From Dichotomocladium elegans (Eukaryota; Mucoromycota; Mucoromycetes; Mucorales; Lichtheimiaceae), in NCBI GenBank assembly GCA_025716815.1, contig JAIXMN010000027.1:433533-497532 (forward strand): 64,000 nucleotides of DNA, written 5' to 3'. Every line of letters begins with the position of its first letter. The first letter of the stretch is position 1. The notes beneath the pieces are model-generated. The model was not told the DNA's origin and made no database searches. It saw nothing but the letters and a program-made list of their open reading frames with translations. This document shows positions 22,256 to 33,290 of the stretch, piece by piece. A program made the position numbers and the translations under genes.

Positions 22256-25234
22256 TTATGCCAAATGGCGAGTATACTCATTAAAGTCTCTATATGTGCG
22301 ACCTCGCAATCGCCTGTTCCTGTACTCAGAGACAGCGGCCATGTATTCGGGAATGTTCCCTCGAGCCCTCGCGTTGCTGAAAACTTGGCGCTGAGCTGGC
22401 TGCAACGTCTCGGAATAGGCTTCGCTAGCGTCAAGCAATCTCAGCCTCAGATCACTCGTACTGGCATCAACATCAGCAACTCTTGCTTGGAGCTCGGCGT
22501 TCCTCGCTTGGAGCTCTTCCTTTGTTGCTTGGTTTTCAGCAATGGTTGAACATAAGTTGCGAATGTTGGTCTCCAACTGCACTTGTTGACGTTCTCCGTC
22601 TTCGTCCTGGTTATAATTAAAATTTATTATTGACGATTGGTAATGATGTATCAGAAAAATTATGAATTAGACTTACAATAGCTGGAGCAGGCGACATTTG
22701 GGGCGACTGATAAGAATCGGGACTGCTTGTCAAGTCAATGACCGGTACATCATTATTCTCGGTCTGATCGTTTAGAACTGGTGATGCGGGAAGAGGAGAA
22801 GGCGATGCGGGAAGAGGAGAAGGCGAGCGAGGAGGAGCAGGCAGAGCAAGATTGTAAGGGTATAAATCCCGCTAAACGGATATTATCATTATAAACATGG
22901 TTGTCCATTCATATTATTCTTTATCCTTACAGGTAAGATGCGGACATAAGGCGGCGTACTCTGCCGGCAGATGTAAACGTCCAACGCAGCAAATGGTTGC
23001 TGGTTATGTTCCAGGGAGTATTGCTGAACCAAGTGGTTGCAGAGCATATACCGGCTCATACTGAATGCCAGACATCCACATGTCCACGTATCCAGAGACG
23101 TCAGATAGCCAAGGTGTGTTCTTGATCTGTCTAAGCGCCTCATACACTTGCTCCACTCCTTGGCGAAGGCAGTTTCCCATGCAAGTGGGCTTCGCCGGTT
23201 GATAATCGTCACTTGGAATTTCTCTTCTGATTTGGGCACCACTTGGGAGATGATGGTATAGACCAGAGCATCAAGCCGAGGGCGGTTCTGGCGCTGGAGG
23301 AAATTGCGCTTCAGTACTTTCCAATGCGCCTCGATCATCATCGTAGTTTTCGCGAGTGGAATTGCATCTGGTCTGCTAGCTCTCGCCCATCGGTTCCACC
23401 ACAAGGCTGTGTACCATCGCGTGTACAAGTAAGCCCACGCGTCTGGTAGATCATTATCAAAGCAGTAGGTATACACCTCCCGAGCACATGTCTGGTGGAT
23501 GATCCAACCAGACACGGTCACTGCTGATGCTATAAAAGTTGCCAGGTTAATATTTTGATCCATCTAATACTCTTATTAGATCCTAGTAATTTATATGAAA
23601 TGCATACATCTGATCGTGGGATGGGCATTATAATGCCTCTTCATCATCCTGGCGATTGTCGTTCGGTGCTCCAACGAGCTGATTTGGCCAATACGATCAT
23701 ATGGATCTGGGCAGAAACCAACGTCAATGAAGCTGAACTCTGCGCATGCTTGCACAGGATCATACAGGGGATTCAGAAGCTTCTGTTGGGAAAGCTTAAG
23801 CTTGACCAAGCGGTCAAGATGCCATAAACAGAGCCTAAGGACTTGATCACCCCAGACGCTTTCAATAGCGAAAATTTGCGCCGCATCCTTATCTGAAAAC
23901 ATAAATGTTGGGTTGAGACCCAATTGCTGGAGGTTGAGGAAGAAGCGGCGCAGAATATACTTCTTCTCGTAGGAAGGGGCAACCGTCTCAGAGTTGATGT
24001 CAAGGAGCAGGTACGCAACTGGAAAACCAGCTCCATTGATTGATGCAACAATCAAGAACAACTCGTAACCAAGTCGATTCGTCTTGAAAGTCGAATCGAC
24101 ATGGAACTCGTTCACAAGAGGAGCCCGGCATGAATATTCAAACAACGGAACAATAAATCCCACCGCTGACACACCAGTCGCATGAACCTCAAACATCTGT
24201 TTATTATTTGAGAAGTGTTTAAGAATTTATCCTATCCAGACGGTGTATCCGGGCACATATGGCAGATTTGATAGCACCTGCATAACAGACACTGCATAGA
24301 TGAATAGTACGTACCTTATTAAAACCGCGAGATAACGCTTCCTGCAGAAGGATTTTCGAGGAGACCAACTGGTCCTCGTGGCGGCGATATATTTGCGTTG
24401 TGGTGTTATTCCACCAGTAGTAGACCTATCATTATTTTAGCACTGCAATAATCCTATAAGAAAAAGCCATACCTGAGCTTGGGTCACATCACGGGATTCC
24501 TCGGGAAATTGCAACCTAACCCGACTGAACAACGCAGAGGCATCATAGCTTAGCGCATTATCGCGGATGAATTCTCTGACGCCATGCGGGACAGCTCGGT
24601 TTTGAACGGCATACCGGCAATGGCCAGGATCATGCTGGATGTCAATCATGATTTGGTGGTTGCGACGGTCAATCTCTCCTGTCACACGCCCACCGCAAGG
24701 GAAGGTCTCCATACGGCTTGTTAGGCGCTGACGATCAGCTACCTGCCGTTGTACAGATTCGTCCTGCGCACAACCAAGATAGAAAGCAACCGCATGTTTC
24801 TTCATTGGATGGGCCACGTTAATGAGGTGGTAGCGATAACCGTCCGCAGACTCGATGGAGGAGGAAATGGAGTCAATGATAGCCAAATCCTCCATTGCAA
24901 CCATCTCAGCGTCCATGGATATGTACGCATGGAACGAGTATTGAACATCGACCTCGCCCGCATCAGTGCTATCAGTTATATAACGCGATGGAAGAGATTC
25001 GACGAACTCATCAAATGAGATGCGGCCCTCTTCAGGAACGCCTTGCCCAACAGTGCTCTGGCGCGCACGACAGCGATCGCAGGTACGGTAATCTTCGATT
25101 CTACCCGCGAAATGAACCGCAAACTTATAGTTACGACATCCGGAGCATCGACGCAACTCGGCATCTTGAGCAGTAAGTAAGTCCTGAGAGAAAGCAGGGG
25201 AGATGGAGCGCGCAGATTGGGTCGATTGAGACAT
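22256..25234 (-). CDS. MULE transposase, six exons, about 868 aa, no disabling change seen
   Basis: Exons 25234-24473, 24425-24315, 24196-23608, 23529-22931, 22871-22677 and 22606-22256; introns of 47, 118, 78, 59 and 70 nt all have GT-AG ends and keep the frame. Order of features: a CxxC...CxxC finger-like segment (RRCSGCRNYKF...TCDRCRARQ); the MULE DDE core starting FHVDSTFKTNRLGYELFLIVAS; a SWIM zinc finger (WTCGCLAF...YMLCNHLV); a Pro/Ser-rich linker with an acidic-flanked hydrophobic motif VIDLTSSP resembling a SUMO-interacting motif; and a C-terminal coiled coil ending EYTRHLA. The start is the first ATG; the frame is open ten codons further upstream but without an ATG. Confidence 0.9.
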
Positions 25235-25311
25235 AGGGAAAGTATTTGTTTGAGATAGAAACAAGTAGCTGGATGAACGCGTCCTCCCAGGAAATGTGTA
25301 CGGTGAAGTTT

Positions 25312-25441
25312 TCTACGTGAGTCCCCCCAAAATCGTCCATCACGTGACTTAGACTTGCGGGATTTGAATGTTTCTACGTGAATACCCCCAAAATGGGCGG
25401 AATATGAAATAAAGTTACGTGAAATCTCTTGTACGGCTAGG
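25312..25441 (-). repeat. Right terminal inverted repeat of the MULE
   Basis: Reverse complement partner of 21899-22028. It lies 78 bp upstream of the transposase ATG (25234), so it probably also carries the promoter. Confidence 0.9.
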
Positions 25442-26836
25442 AAAGTGGTGTAAAAAGAAGAGAAGGAAGACTCATCTATAGCCTTGATTGAAATGTTCTT
25501 GCTGCTATTGCCTTTTAATTTGACAAAAGGGTAGCAACGAAATACTAAAATTTGTATTCAAATTTGAAGCAAAAAAAAACGAAAAACCTAGACCGTCTAT
25601 ATGAACAACTAAAATTTGTGGCAAAGTTCTTCTTGAAAATCCTGTATGCTTGAGATTGAAGAGGAGGGTGACCTTGAACTCATCCACCAATTAGAGGCCA
25701 AGTTGCAGCGGATGAACTAGCAAGACCTGGCCAGTGCCAAGCAGGCCGAAATCGATTCATTTTTCAAACCTATATAAGGAAATAAAGGAGTTTAAAAACA
25801 TTTGTTATAGTGATATTTTTGCTGAAATCATATCATATATCATAACGGGAAAATAGCGATAATTTTCCGCCTACTGATTTGGTTCCATCAAAAGTGTATC
25901 ACTATAACGAAATATCACTATAACGAATATCGCTATAACGGGCGGCCACTGTATAAAGCTAAAGAAACCGAGAACCGATCTGTCTGCTAATAATGACATG
26001 AGAAGCGTTGATGACTCAGATGTGTTTTTACTCGGATATTCAACAGCAACCCCTTTGAACAAAACTAGCAACGCGGAAGCTAAGCTTATCAAAAAATCTG
26101 TTGGTAGGCCAGTCGGTAAGAAGCCACGCATATTATGTCACGTAGTATTTACCAGGCAGGATACATAGTGTATGGCGATAGACCTCTTATATTGCATGCA
26201 CCCCACAGTAAAATGACAGACATCGAATATATGGCGGCTATGTTTGCAATGGAGAATAATCTTTCCAACAAGGCTTACAAAGAGTAAGGATTAGACCTTG
26301 AAATTCTTAGGAGCAGAACTGACTATCATATACATGAACATAGGCATATATACCTATTAGAAACTACTGCTCAGCGGTCAGGCAGCAAAAAACAGCTTTT
26401 CAAATGCAGAAGCATTAAAGAACTGAGGGACCAACTGATTAAAGACGCTGATGAATGTGGGCTTACGGTATGAGCAACTTTATGTCTAATGGAACAGTAA
26501 TAGGCTCACATGGGTACATTTAGCCATTTAGCGATTATCTCATCAACTTGGAGGACGTCGTTGATTTCCCGTTAGACCGTGTCCAAGAGTTTCAAGACGC
26601 CGTTGGTCCATTATACTTTAGCTGCCGCGACATACATGACCTAACGCAGCATCTCTTCGCGCATCCGCGTTTCTGGGAGTGCATGAATTTGACACCGGAA
26701 ATTCACACCCGCAATGGCGAGCAAGTGTTTAGTGACTTTTCAACAGGCACTTGGTGGGAGAAAACGCAGGTACTGCTTAATCGGAACTAACAAGGATGGA
26801 TTAAGAAATATATTCTCCAATAGCTAAAATTCCCTG

Positions 26837-26987
26837 GTGTTTTATCACGAGCGGAAGTAAGTGAGACTGGATAAAGGTGCTCTTTATTGTACCATGAGCT
26901 GCCTCGCTATAACAAATTGGTAAGCGGTGTTTCACGAGCTACTAAGAAGATCATGTGATCTCCGCTCTAGAGTGATAACTACAACAC
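26837..26987 (+). mobile_element. MITE-B copy 1, 151 bp, CTG duplication
   Basis: Begins GTGTTTTATCACGAGCGG and ends CTCTAGAGTGATAACTACAACAC; the ends form an imperfect inverted repeat around TTATCAC and GAGCGGA. CTG flanks it (26834-26836 and 26988-26990). Without it the Plavaka frame reads F-P-G-Y-V-V-L-P, the expected motif. A second copy in inverted orientation lies at 49893-50043 and is nearly identical across about 140 bp. Superfamily unknown. Confidence 0.85.
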
Positions 26988-29553
26988 CTGGATACGTCGT
27001 CCTTCCTTTGATGCTAGCGTCAGACCAGACGTTAGTGTCAGTCAATGCTCGCCATAAGGCGTGGCCAGTTTATTTGAAACTCGGTACAGACTTAAGTACA
27101 CTATTTATATTTTACGCTAAAACATGTCTTAAATATAAAGGAACATACCTGCTAAGGTGAGAGAGCAGAAAGTAGCACATGCCACTCGGGTACTTGGTTT
27201 ACTGCCCGCGATTGAGTGGAAACCGCAAGCGGGGACAACAGCACCAATCTGCTTCAGTGTTGCAAAGAACGCAGTAGTGCACCACTGCATGACATTAATG
27301 CTAAAGAAATTTAGAAATGTTGATAGCGAAAGGTAGTCTCTTAGTGGGGCGATCATTACAAATGCTGGGAATGAACATGTTATAATGTATATGAATTCGG
27401 CAGTTCTATTCGGTCCTTCAGGATGACTGGTCCACATGGACAACAATACCAATGCATTCCAGTTGTCTCATGTTATATTGCCGACTTTCCTGAGCAGTAA
27501 GTGCATCATCATCAGTTTACAATGTTTACTAATTCAGATGTGTACTGTAGAAAATTACTTGCTAATGTGAAATGCACTCTTTCTGGGCGTCCTTGTCCTC
27601 GCTGTAAGATTCCAGCATCCGAGTTTCATTTGTTCTGCTCAGAGGAAAAACTCAACAAATTGACAAGGAGTGCTCATGATACAAAGAATGCATACTACCG
27701 TGCCGTCAACATGATAAAAACCGGGGACAAAGCAGGTGCGGATTCACTTATGGCCGAAAATTCCACGCAACTTGTAAAGGTTTGGTTTCTAATACATATG
27801 GATAATAATGATGTGAGCTTTAACTAGCTGGATTCATAGAACGCTTTTTGGGATATTCCCTTAGTAGATATCCACGCTGCATTGACTACTGATGATTTGC
27901 ATCAGCTTGGAGGCGTGTATCGTCATCTCCTGGACTGTGTCGACAGTATATTTTTGAGCAAGAAAAAGATAAAAACCATAAGTGAAAGGTAGGACTGCAC
28001 TACTGCTTTTTTACAGACAACCAACGAAACCACATGTACTATATAGAGCATCACTTATCCCTCCATTTCAAAGCATGCATCCTTTTAAGCGTGGATTTAT
28101 GCTATCCTCACTGAAGAATCCTACGTTTTCCGAGCTAAAGGACCACATGGGTGTAAGTACAAAGTATTGGTGCTAAGCTCGAACTAAATTCTACCAGATT
28201 TTGATGTGCTGCGTACATGATTTGGTCCCATTGCAAGTTGCCGTCTGTATCCGCCATTTCATAGACTTTTTTCCAGGCTACTACCAAAGAACATTCTGAG
28301 AGCACATTAACGGATATGGAAGAGCCTCTTCGACTATATCATAAGTATTCTCGGATTTTCGAGCGTTGGTCAAAAGTAATTGTTATCCTATTACATTTCT
28401 GGACCAGCAATACTTATAAGCCGATATAGAGCAAAATGCGCTTTCCAAAAAACCATATGTTGAGTAAATACTGCGGAGACATACGACGGTATGGCGTTGT
28501 AGCTGGGTATAGCACAAGTAGCTCGGAGAGACAACATCGGTATGATGCAAAGGCCCCAGCAAAACATGTGAATTTCAGTAGCACCACTTTTATCCATCAG
28601 GCTTGTACATGACATAAACATATATCAAGTGCACGAGTCCGAAATAACACAATACTATGCAATCAATCTCATAGCTCAGTACTTATATTTTTTACCGCGA
28701 TCTTCTTGATGACCAATACTACCACTTGAAATCATTGGCCCAATCACCTAGTCAGACAGCAGCAGCAGCCTCCTCCTCTGAAAAGCAATTATATCCAACT
28801 TTCTCACTCCGTTCGTGTCGAAATAATGGTGCACCCATTTCTTTTAACGACTTGAAAAACCAGAAGGGAATGTTCAGGAGGTTGAAAACATTGTTGCGTA
28901 CAGAGCTTGATTACCAGGATGGCCGCATGTCATCTGTTGCTGTGAAAAATCTGCCACGGGTCGAAGGCAAGGCAAGATTGCAATCACCTTGCTCTCCGTC
29001 CTTTCGCTAAATATATTACCAAACATAGATCGTAGTGTACAATGCTCTAATGATCACTGCAGTAGACGTTGATGGCGATCAGTACTCATACACTATCCGG
29101 GCTTATCCTCAGTTTCGAGGTGTTGACCAGTTTGACTTTGTGCAGCTGCAAAATAGTCATGACAAAGATATTTTTGCCCAAGTACATCTTTTATTTAAAG
29201 CTCGAAGAGTTGTCGACGGTCAGAGAATGGCGCCCACGGACTTCTGCTATGTCGAACTTTTCAGACACGCCGACAAACGGCATGCAAGCGGATTACAAGT
29301 TTTGCTGCCACCTGAAGTCGGACATACTGCTTTTGCTGTTTTCCCAGTGTCGCGCATCAAGATGCAAGTACATATCGTTCCAGACTTTTCTACAGCGCTC
29401 AACGATGACCAAAAAGGCCCATATGAGCAGTATCTCATAAATCGCGACGCGAATATTTTGCAATGGGCTTATGGACAGAGCAATCTTCCAGAGTTAGGGG
29501 AGGAATATGTGGGATGGACGGACAGGGAAGATGAGAGCGACAATGGCAATTAA

Positions 29554-30440
29554 TGCGCGGAGGAAAGCGATGTTGAAGCCAAGACGTAGCAGCAAGAATA
29601 ATGTGAATACTCCTGCAGACGGCGAGGATAATGACGACAGCGAAATGTTTGAATAAACACTGTTATCCAGAAGATATAGTTGATGATTTGAGACGCAGAG
29701 ACTAGACCTGTAAGTTGTTCAAATGCATCGCAGGGCTGGCGATAAGGGATATCGCTCTGCAATAGCTTTACAAAGGCACTGCAGTACAAAACGAAATCAT
29801 TGCTGGGTTCTAAATGGCATGCAGAGTACTGAATGGCCTACAGGACACCAAAAGACGTGCAGTGCACCAAAATGTCTGCACAGTTTCATATATAGCAGTG
29901 CACACAGTCTTCAGTGATTTATAAGGAACAGGATGTATTGTGATTCTCTGATGTATTCTCAAGAATCCACCCAGGAAAAACTCACTTTTTCGATGGAGTA
30001 TTCCTCACACTGGGCGCAGTGTATATTTTTTAGCGTTTTATTTCGATGGTTATCTATACTAGTTGGGATATTCTGAATAATACATATGATGGTAGAGGTG
30101 CTTAGCAATTGCTTGGCAGTGGCGAAGTAACTTACGAGATAGTCATGACTGAGCCGCAGCGACGTAGATCAAGGGACGAGACGGAGCGTGAACTGAGCAG
30201 AGGTAATCGGTGACCACGACAAACTATTGCAACGCGGCACAATCCAGTTTAGTTTTGCTTTTCCTTTCTTTCCCTTCTATTTCTGCGCCATTCTCATTCC
30301 TAATAATTGGTAGTATCCTCGACATCCATCTGTTTAGCACGTGTGACCGAAATAAAATATCTCCGCATAGGGCGTTTTCTGCCTTAAAAAAATAAATGAA
30401 ATGCATCATAAGTTGGATGCTGTAACATCTATAAATTAAT
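29554..30440. other. Non-coding stretch between the Plavaka relic and L2HGDH
   Basis: No gene recognised. Around 29770-29900 there are several variants of GCAGTGCA/GCACTGCA, including GTGCAGTGCACCAAAA and GCAGTGCACACAG, which might be subterminal repeats of the Plavaka element, but no matching left end was found. The last 150 bases before 30441 are the downstream side of the L2HGDH gene. Confidence 0.4.
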
Positions 30441-31803
30441 TTAATATCTGATCATGGAGTGTACATGTTCGGCTATGGAAAGGCTTGATGTCAGGCCAGG
30501 ACTCTCTATGCCAAGTAGGGTAAAGAAATTTGCCAGGCCACTGTCTCGTTCTTCTTTTATTTCGAAATCCCTAAAAGATGCCCCAGGACCTGCCAATTTT
30601 GGTCTATGTAATAATATAGGGATATCACAGTCGTTTTACATGAGCATTGATTTGGTCTCATTTCTCGAGAAGCCCATAAATGTTCGTCACCTATACCTGA
30701 TTCCAGCATAGTCTGGATGTAATTTGCTGTATTCGATCGACGGCATAAACCTCTGAATAGCAGAAACAAATTGTTGCTTGTATTCTTCGTCATCTGGCAA
30801 ACTGTAGTCATATGGGTTTCGAATGTAGGTCACGTCAGGTCCAAATTTGATTTTGCCTGTCATGTCCAATGTTAAGTGCGTTCCTAGTCCAGCTAAGTTC
30901 TTGTCAGGACATGGATATATAAGGTGGTTCACCCGCAGGGATCCGTTGTAGGCAAAATAGCACCCGCGAGCATAATGCAGAGTATACTGCTTGGGCAGTA
31001 CCATATTGGACACTTTGTCCGCATGGAGCCCTGCGGAATTGAAAACACGCCGCGCTAGCACTGACGTCGTTTCACTGTTTCCCGCCCGCGACGAGGACAC
31101 CAGCGATACAATGTATCCTCGGTCTGTTGGCACAATTGCCGTGGCGCACATGTTCAAACCAACATCGCCACCATTCTGAGTAATCGTATGTTCTAGATAG
31201 TCCATGTATGCGTGCGAATCGAGGATCCCCGTTGTCGGTGAAAAGAGCCCTGCTTGTGCACGCACGTGGGGCTCCATTTCCATCACCTTGTTGGCTGTCA
31301 TCATTTCTGTTTCGACTCCGAGTTCGACAGATTTGTCCCGTAAATGTTCAAGATATTCCTTCTGGTCCTCATTTTGAGCAATAACAAGCTTGCCGACTTT
31401 TTGGTACGGTAGGTCTGCCCGTTTTAAAAGATCGTAGAGTAGTTTTTTTCCTTCTATACACAGGCGCGTTTTGAGGCTGTCATGCGGGTAGTAGATTCCG
31501 GCATGGATAACCTCGCTGTTCCGGGAACTGCCGCGTCATAACCGTTAATAAAATACGTAATTAGCTTCATTACACCTGCCTTGTTTCTTCGCCGCATCGC
31601 TTATTCTTGTCAATGACAATTGTAGTCTCTGCTGGTCGTTCACGTGTAATTTTCTCCCCAATTGCAAGGCCAACAACTCCTGCACCAATAATAAGATTGT
31701 CAACTTCGACATCGGGAGAATTCATCACACTAAACCGTCGTTGCTGTCGGCGCAATTTCTTTGGGGCAAAAGCCCGAAGTGATGAGATTGCTCTACTATT
31801 CAT
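30441..31803 (-). CDS. L2HGDH: L-2-hydroxyglutarate dehydrogenase, mitochondrial
   Basis: FAD-dependent oxidase of the DAO fold that converts L-2-hydroxyglutarate to 2-oxoglutarate. Exons 31803-31580, 31527-30697 and 30603-30441 give about 405 aa. The N-terminus is Arg/Ser-rich (MNSRAISSLRAFAPKKLRRQ), consistent with a mitochondrial presequence. The dinucleotide-binding motif is LIIGAGVVGLAIG. Family signatures are ETSSRNSEVIHAGIYY, formed across intron 1, and the C-terminal GPGASFRDFEI and LGIESPGLTSSLSIAEHV. Intron 2 (30696-30604) is GT-AG. Intron 1 (31579-31528) keeps the frame only with a GC donor (AAG|GCAGGT), a GC-AG intron, because the nearby GT gives the wrong phase. Length is close to other family members. 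Confidence 0.92.
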
Positions 31804-33290
31804 AAAAGAACGGTTTTGCAGAGATGTTTGCAGATACCTTTTCCGCTCAGTTTATTATCGCTTCACTGTGTTACACGAGGAAAATATTTTAAATGGTCCA
31901 CCGACCCGGGGAGCTGCCTACATAGTTATCGACACCTATTCCTCCAGAATAGCGGTTTTGACGAGCAATGATTATTTGTAGGTCTGTTGTTGACACAATA
32001 ATGAGACAAAACATGACGGAAAAATAGGCGCATCAATATCCTCGAACTCCAATATGCTTAGATATGTAAATGGCTAATTCCAAATATTGTGATCGTTGGC
32101 TGATATATCATGGTTTTTCAAAAAGGGAAAGAGGAGAATGTCTCTGATCATGCGGGTTTAACGATCCTGCTTTCTACTTCCTTGAAGAAGTGTGGTTTGC
32201 GAAAATAAAATAAATCCGAATAGGAAAAGAAGTACTTAAGTATTGCGGGTCTCCCTTATGAACTCCAGACCTCTTAAAGGAAATGAAAATCTCCAAAGCC
32301 ATTATTAGTCATGTCTCTTCAGCAAACCTAGTCAAGACATCTATGGATCCTTGCGGCCCTATACCAGTCCACAGGCTTGAACCGAAACTTTTTAATCACT
32401 GGCCGCATTCGTTTCCCATTGGTCGATGGAGTGTCATCCTACAAAGCTTTGTAAGTCGCCAAGACTTGCTGGAAAGTTGCTCCTTAAGTTGCCCTCAGGC
32501 AGTAGATTAGGTCTCCTCAATATATTCTGAAATAGCACCACTGTACTTTTGAGTGCGAATACTCGAACGATGCCTGGTACTATATTTCCTCAAAATGTTA
32601 CATTCAAGGAAATCATTTCGTGATGTGATGCCTACTCTTGCGCTGAACAAATATGGGAAATCCTTATTCATGACCCATTCTAATGCTCCACGCACTATAG
32701 ACGATTCTTACTATTGATGCTTCCAAGAACCGTCTCCGAGGATCATATTTTGCTGTCCTTATCCTTATACTTCCTCTACTTCCATTTTGCAAGACATGTG
32801 TTATTGATGGCGACCTGCCCGATAGCCTGAGCTTCCACAGAAGAATGTCAAGTACGGTAGAAAACATCCGGAAGGTCTAAATTGTTGCGAAAATGTGGAG
32901 ATTCTCCCTGAATGCTTGGTTCGACATCTACATAAACACACAAATCGATGCTTCATCTTGGGTGATTGTAATTGAATATCTCGTCATTCCAATGTTTACT
33001 ACTTGGCATTGGGAAAAAATGTAGCCCAAAGTGCAAGAACGATATCGGAATAAAACGGATTGTGGTCTCTCCCCCCCAAAAAAAAGCGTGTGGCAATGAA
33101 CTTTAAAAAGAAAGGAATACATATATAACGGCTTAACGGAGCAGATCATTCATTCCCAATATCTAGTTTTCGTAAACTCGAACGATACATACTTTGATAG
33201 CCTGATTTACGATTGAATTGTCTCTCACAAAATGAGCAACGATAGCGCGGTTGGCAGGATAAGAAACGCCCGGAAAGTCTGTGCGCGCAA
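31804..33290. other. Intergenic region, upstream of L2HGDH and downstream of the carboxypeptidase gene
   Basis: No open frame of convincing composition, RNA gene or repeat recognised. It should contain the L2HGDH promoter (near 31804-32000) and the carboxypeptidase terminator. AT-rich, with a C-run and A-run at 33068-33087. Confidence 0.4.

Larger units (their letters stand above)
21894..25445 (-). mobile_element. Mutator-like element (MULE), apparently autonomous, about 3.55 kb
   Basis: Long terminal inverted repeats of about 128 bp (21899-22028 and 25312-25441) share CCTAGCCGTACAAGAGATTT and the bases that follow almost perfectly. An 11-bp direct repeat TGGTGTAAAAA flanks the element (21883-21893 and 25446-25456), close to the 8-11 bp made by Mutator enzymes; the outermost 5-7 bases of the two ends differ, so the border is uncertain by a few bases. 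It holds one six-exon transposase gene with no stop. It is the youngest layer of the nest. Confidence 0.92.
21717..25644 (+). mobile_element. MITE-A copy 2, split by the Mutator-like element
   Basis: Same ends as copy 1 (CAGGATTTTCAAG ... and ...CTTGAAAATCCTG), flanked by TA at 21715-21716 and 25645-25646. The left half is 21717-21893 and the right half 25446-25644. Without the MULE and one duplicate it is about 365 bp, matching the 366-bp copy at 4644-5009. It disrupts the pogo transposase; its excision restores the frame exactly. Confidence 0.92.
19696..25720 (+). pseudogene. pogo-like transposase (CENP-B HTH + DDE_1), interrupted
   Basis: Exon 1 (from ATG 19696 or 19708) has an N-terminal helix-turn-helix (FTNREKLMLCYKA) and the second CENP-B-type HTH (FSDGWLTRFEHRHGY). 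The catalytic exons read YNFDETGLYY (about 20605-20635), LLLVDNASSH (about 20985-21015) and LQPLDAGII (about 21075-21100), the DDD triad of pogo enzymes. Introns of about 50-80 nt lie near 20800-20880 and 21120-21185. MITE-C sits between exon 1 and the first catalytic exon. MITE-A cuts the frame after IRALLD; removing it restores the next codons ATG CTT GAG. A TAG at 25718-25720 precedes a further family-like tail (EIDSFF) ending at 25777. Confidence 0.85.
19515..25951 (+). mobile_element. pogo/Tigger-type Tc1-superfamily element, TA duplication, itself host of MITE-A and a MULE
   Basis: Both ends carry the inverted repeat CAGTGGCCGCCCGTTATAGC (extending to 24 bp), flanked by TA at 19513-19514 and 25952-25953. 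Additional CACTATAACGAA repeats follow inside each end. The element encodes one CENP-B/DDE transposase on the plus strand. Removing MITE-A (with its MULE) and MITE-C leaves an element of roughly 2.4 kb. It interrupts the N-terminal region of the Plavaka gene. Confidence 0.92.
19304..29553 (+). pseudogene. Plavaka-type (CACTA-like) transposase relic, split by nested insertions
   Basis: The N-terminal part (19304-19512) encodes a Cys/His finger-like start (CIHRDCVYKNKRF ... LWQHWSVSHP). It is cut by the pogo element and resumes at 25954. Family landmarks then follow in order: RFWECMNL, FSTGTWWEKTQ (26720-26770), PGYVVLPLMLASDQT (split by MITE-B), HKAWPVYLKLG, the segment with CTLSGRPCPRCKIP (27560-27620), DIHAALTTDDLHQLGGVYRHL (about 27870-27930), and a C-terminal QFDFVQLQ ... 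VLLPPEVGHTAFAVFPVSRI. Several stops and unclear intron borders show decay. Assignment to Plavaka rests on these remembered family landmarks. Confidence 0.75.

Noticed and set aside
29760..29900. GCAGTGCA-type motifs as right end of the Plavaka element
   Set aside because: Suggestive but without a matching left end or target duplication; kept only as a note.
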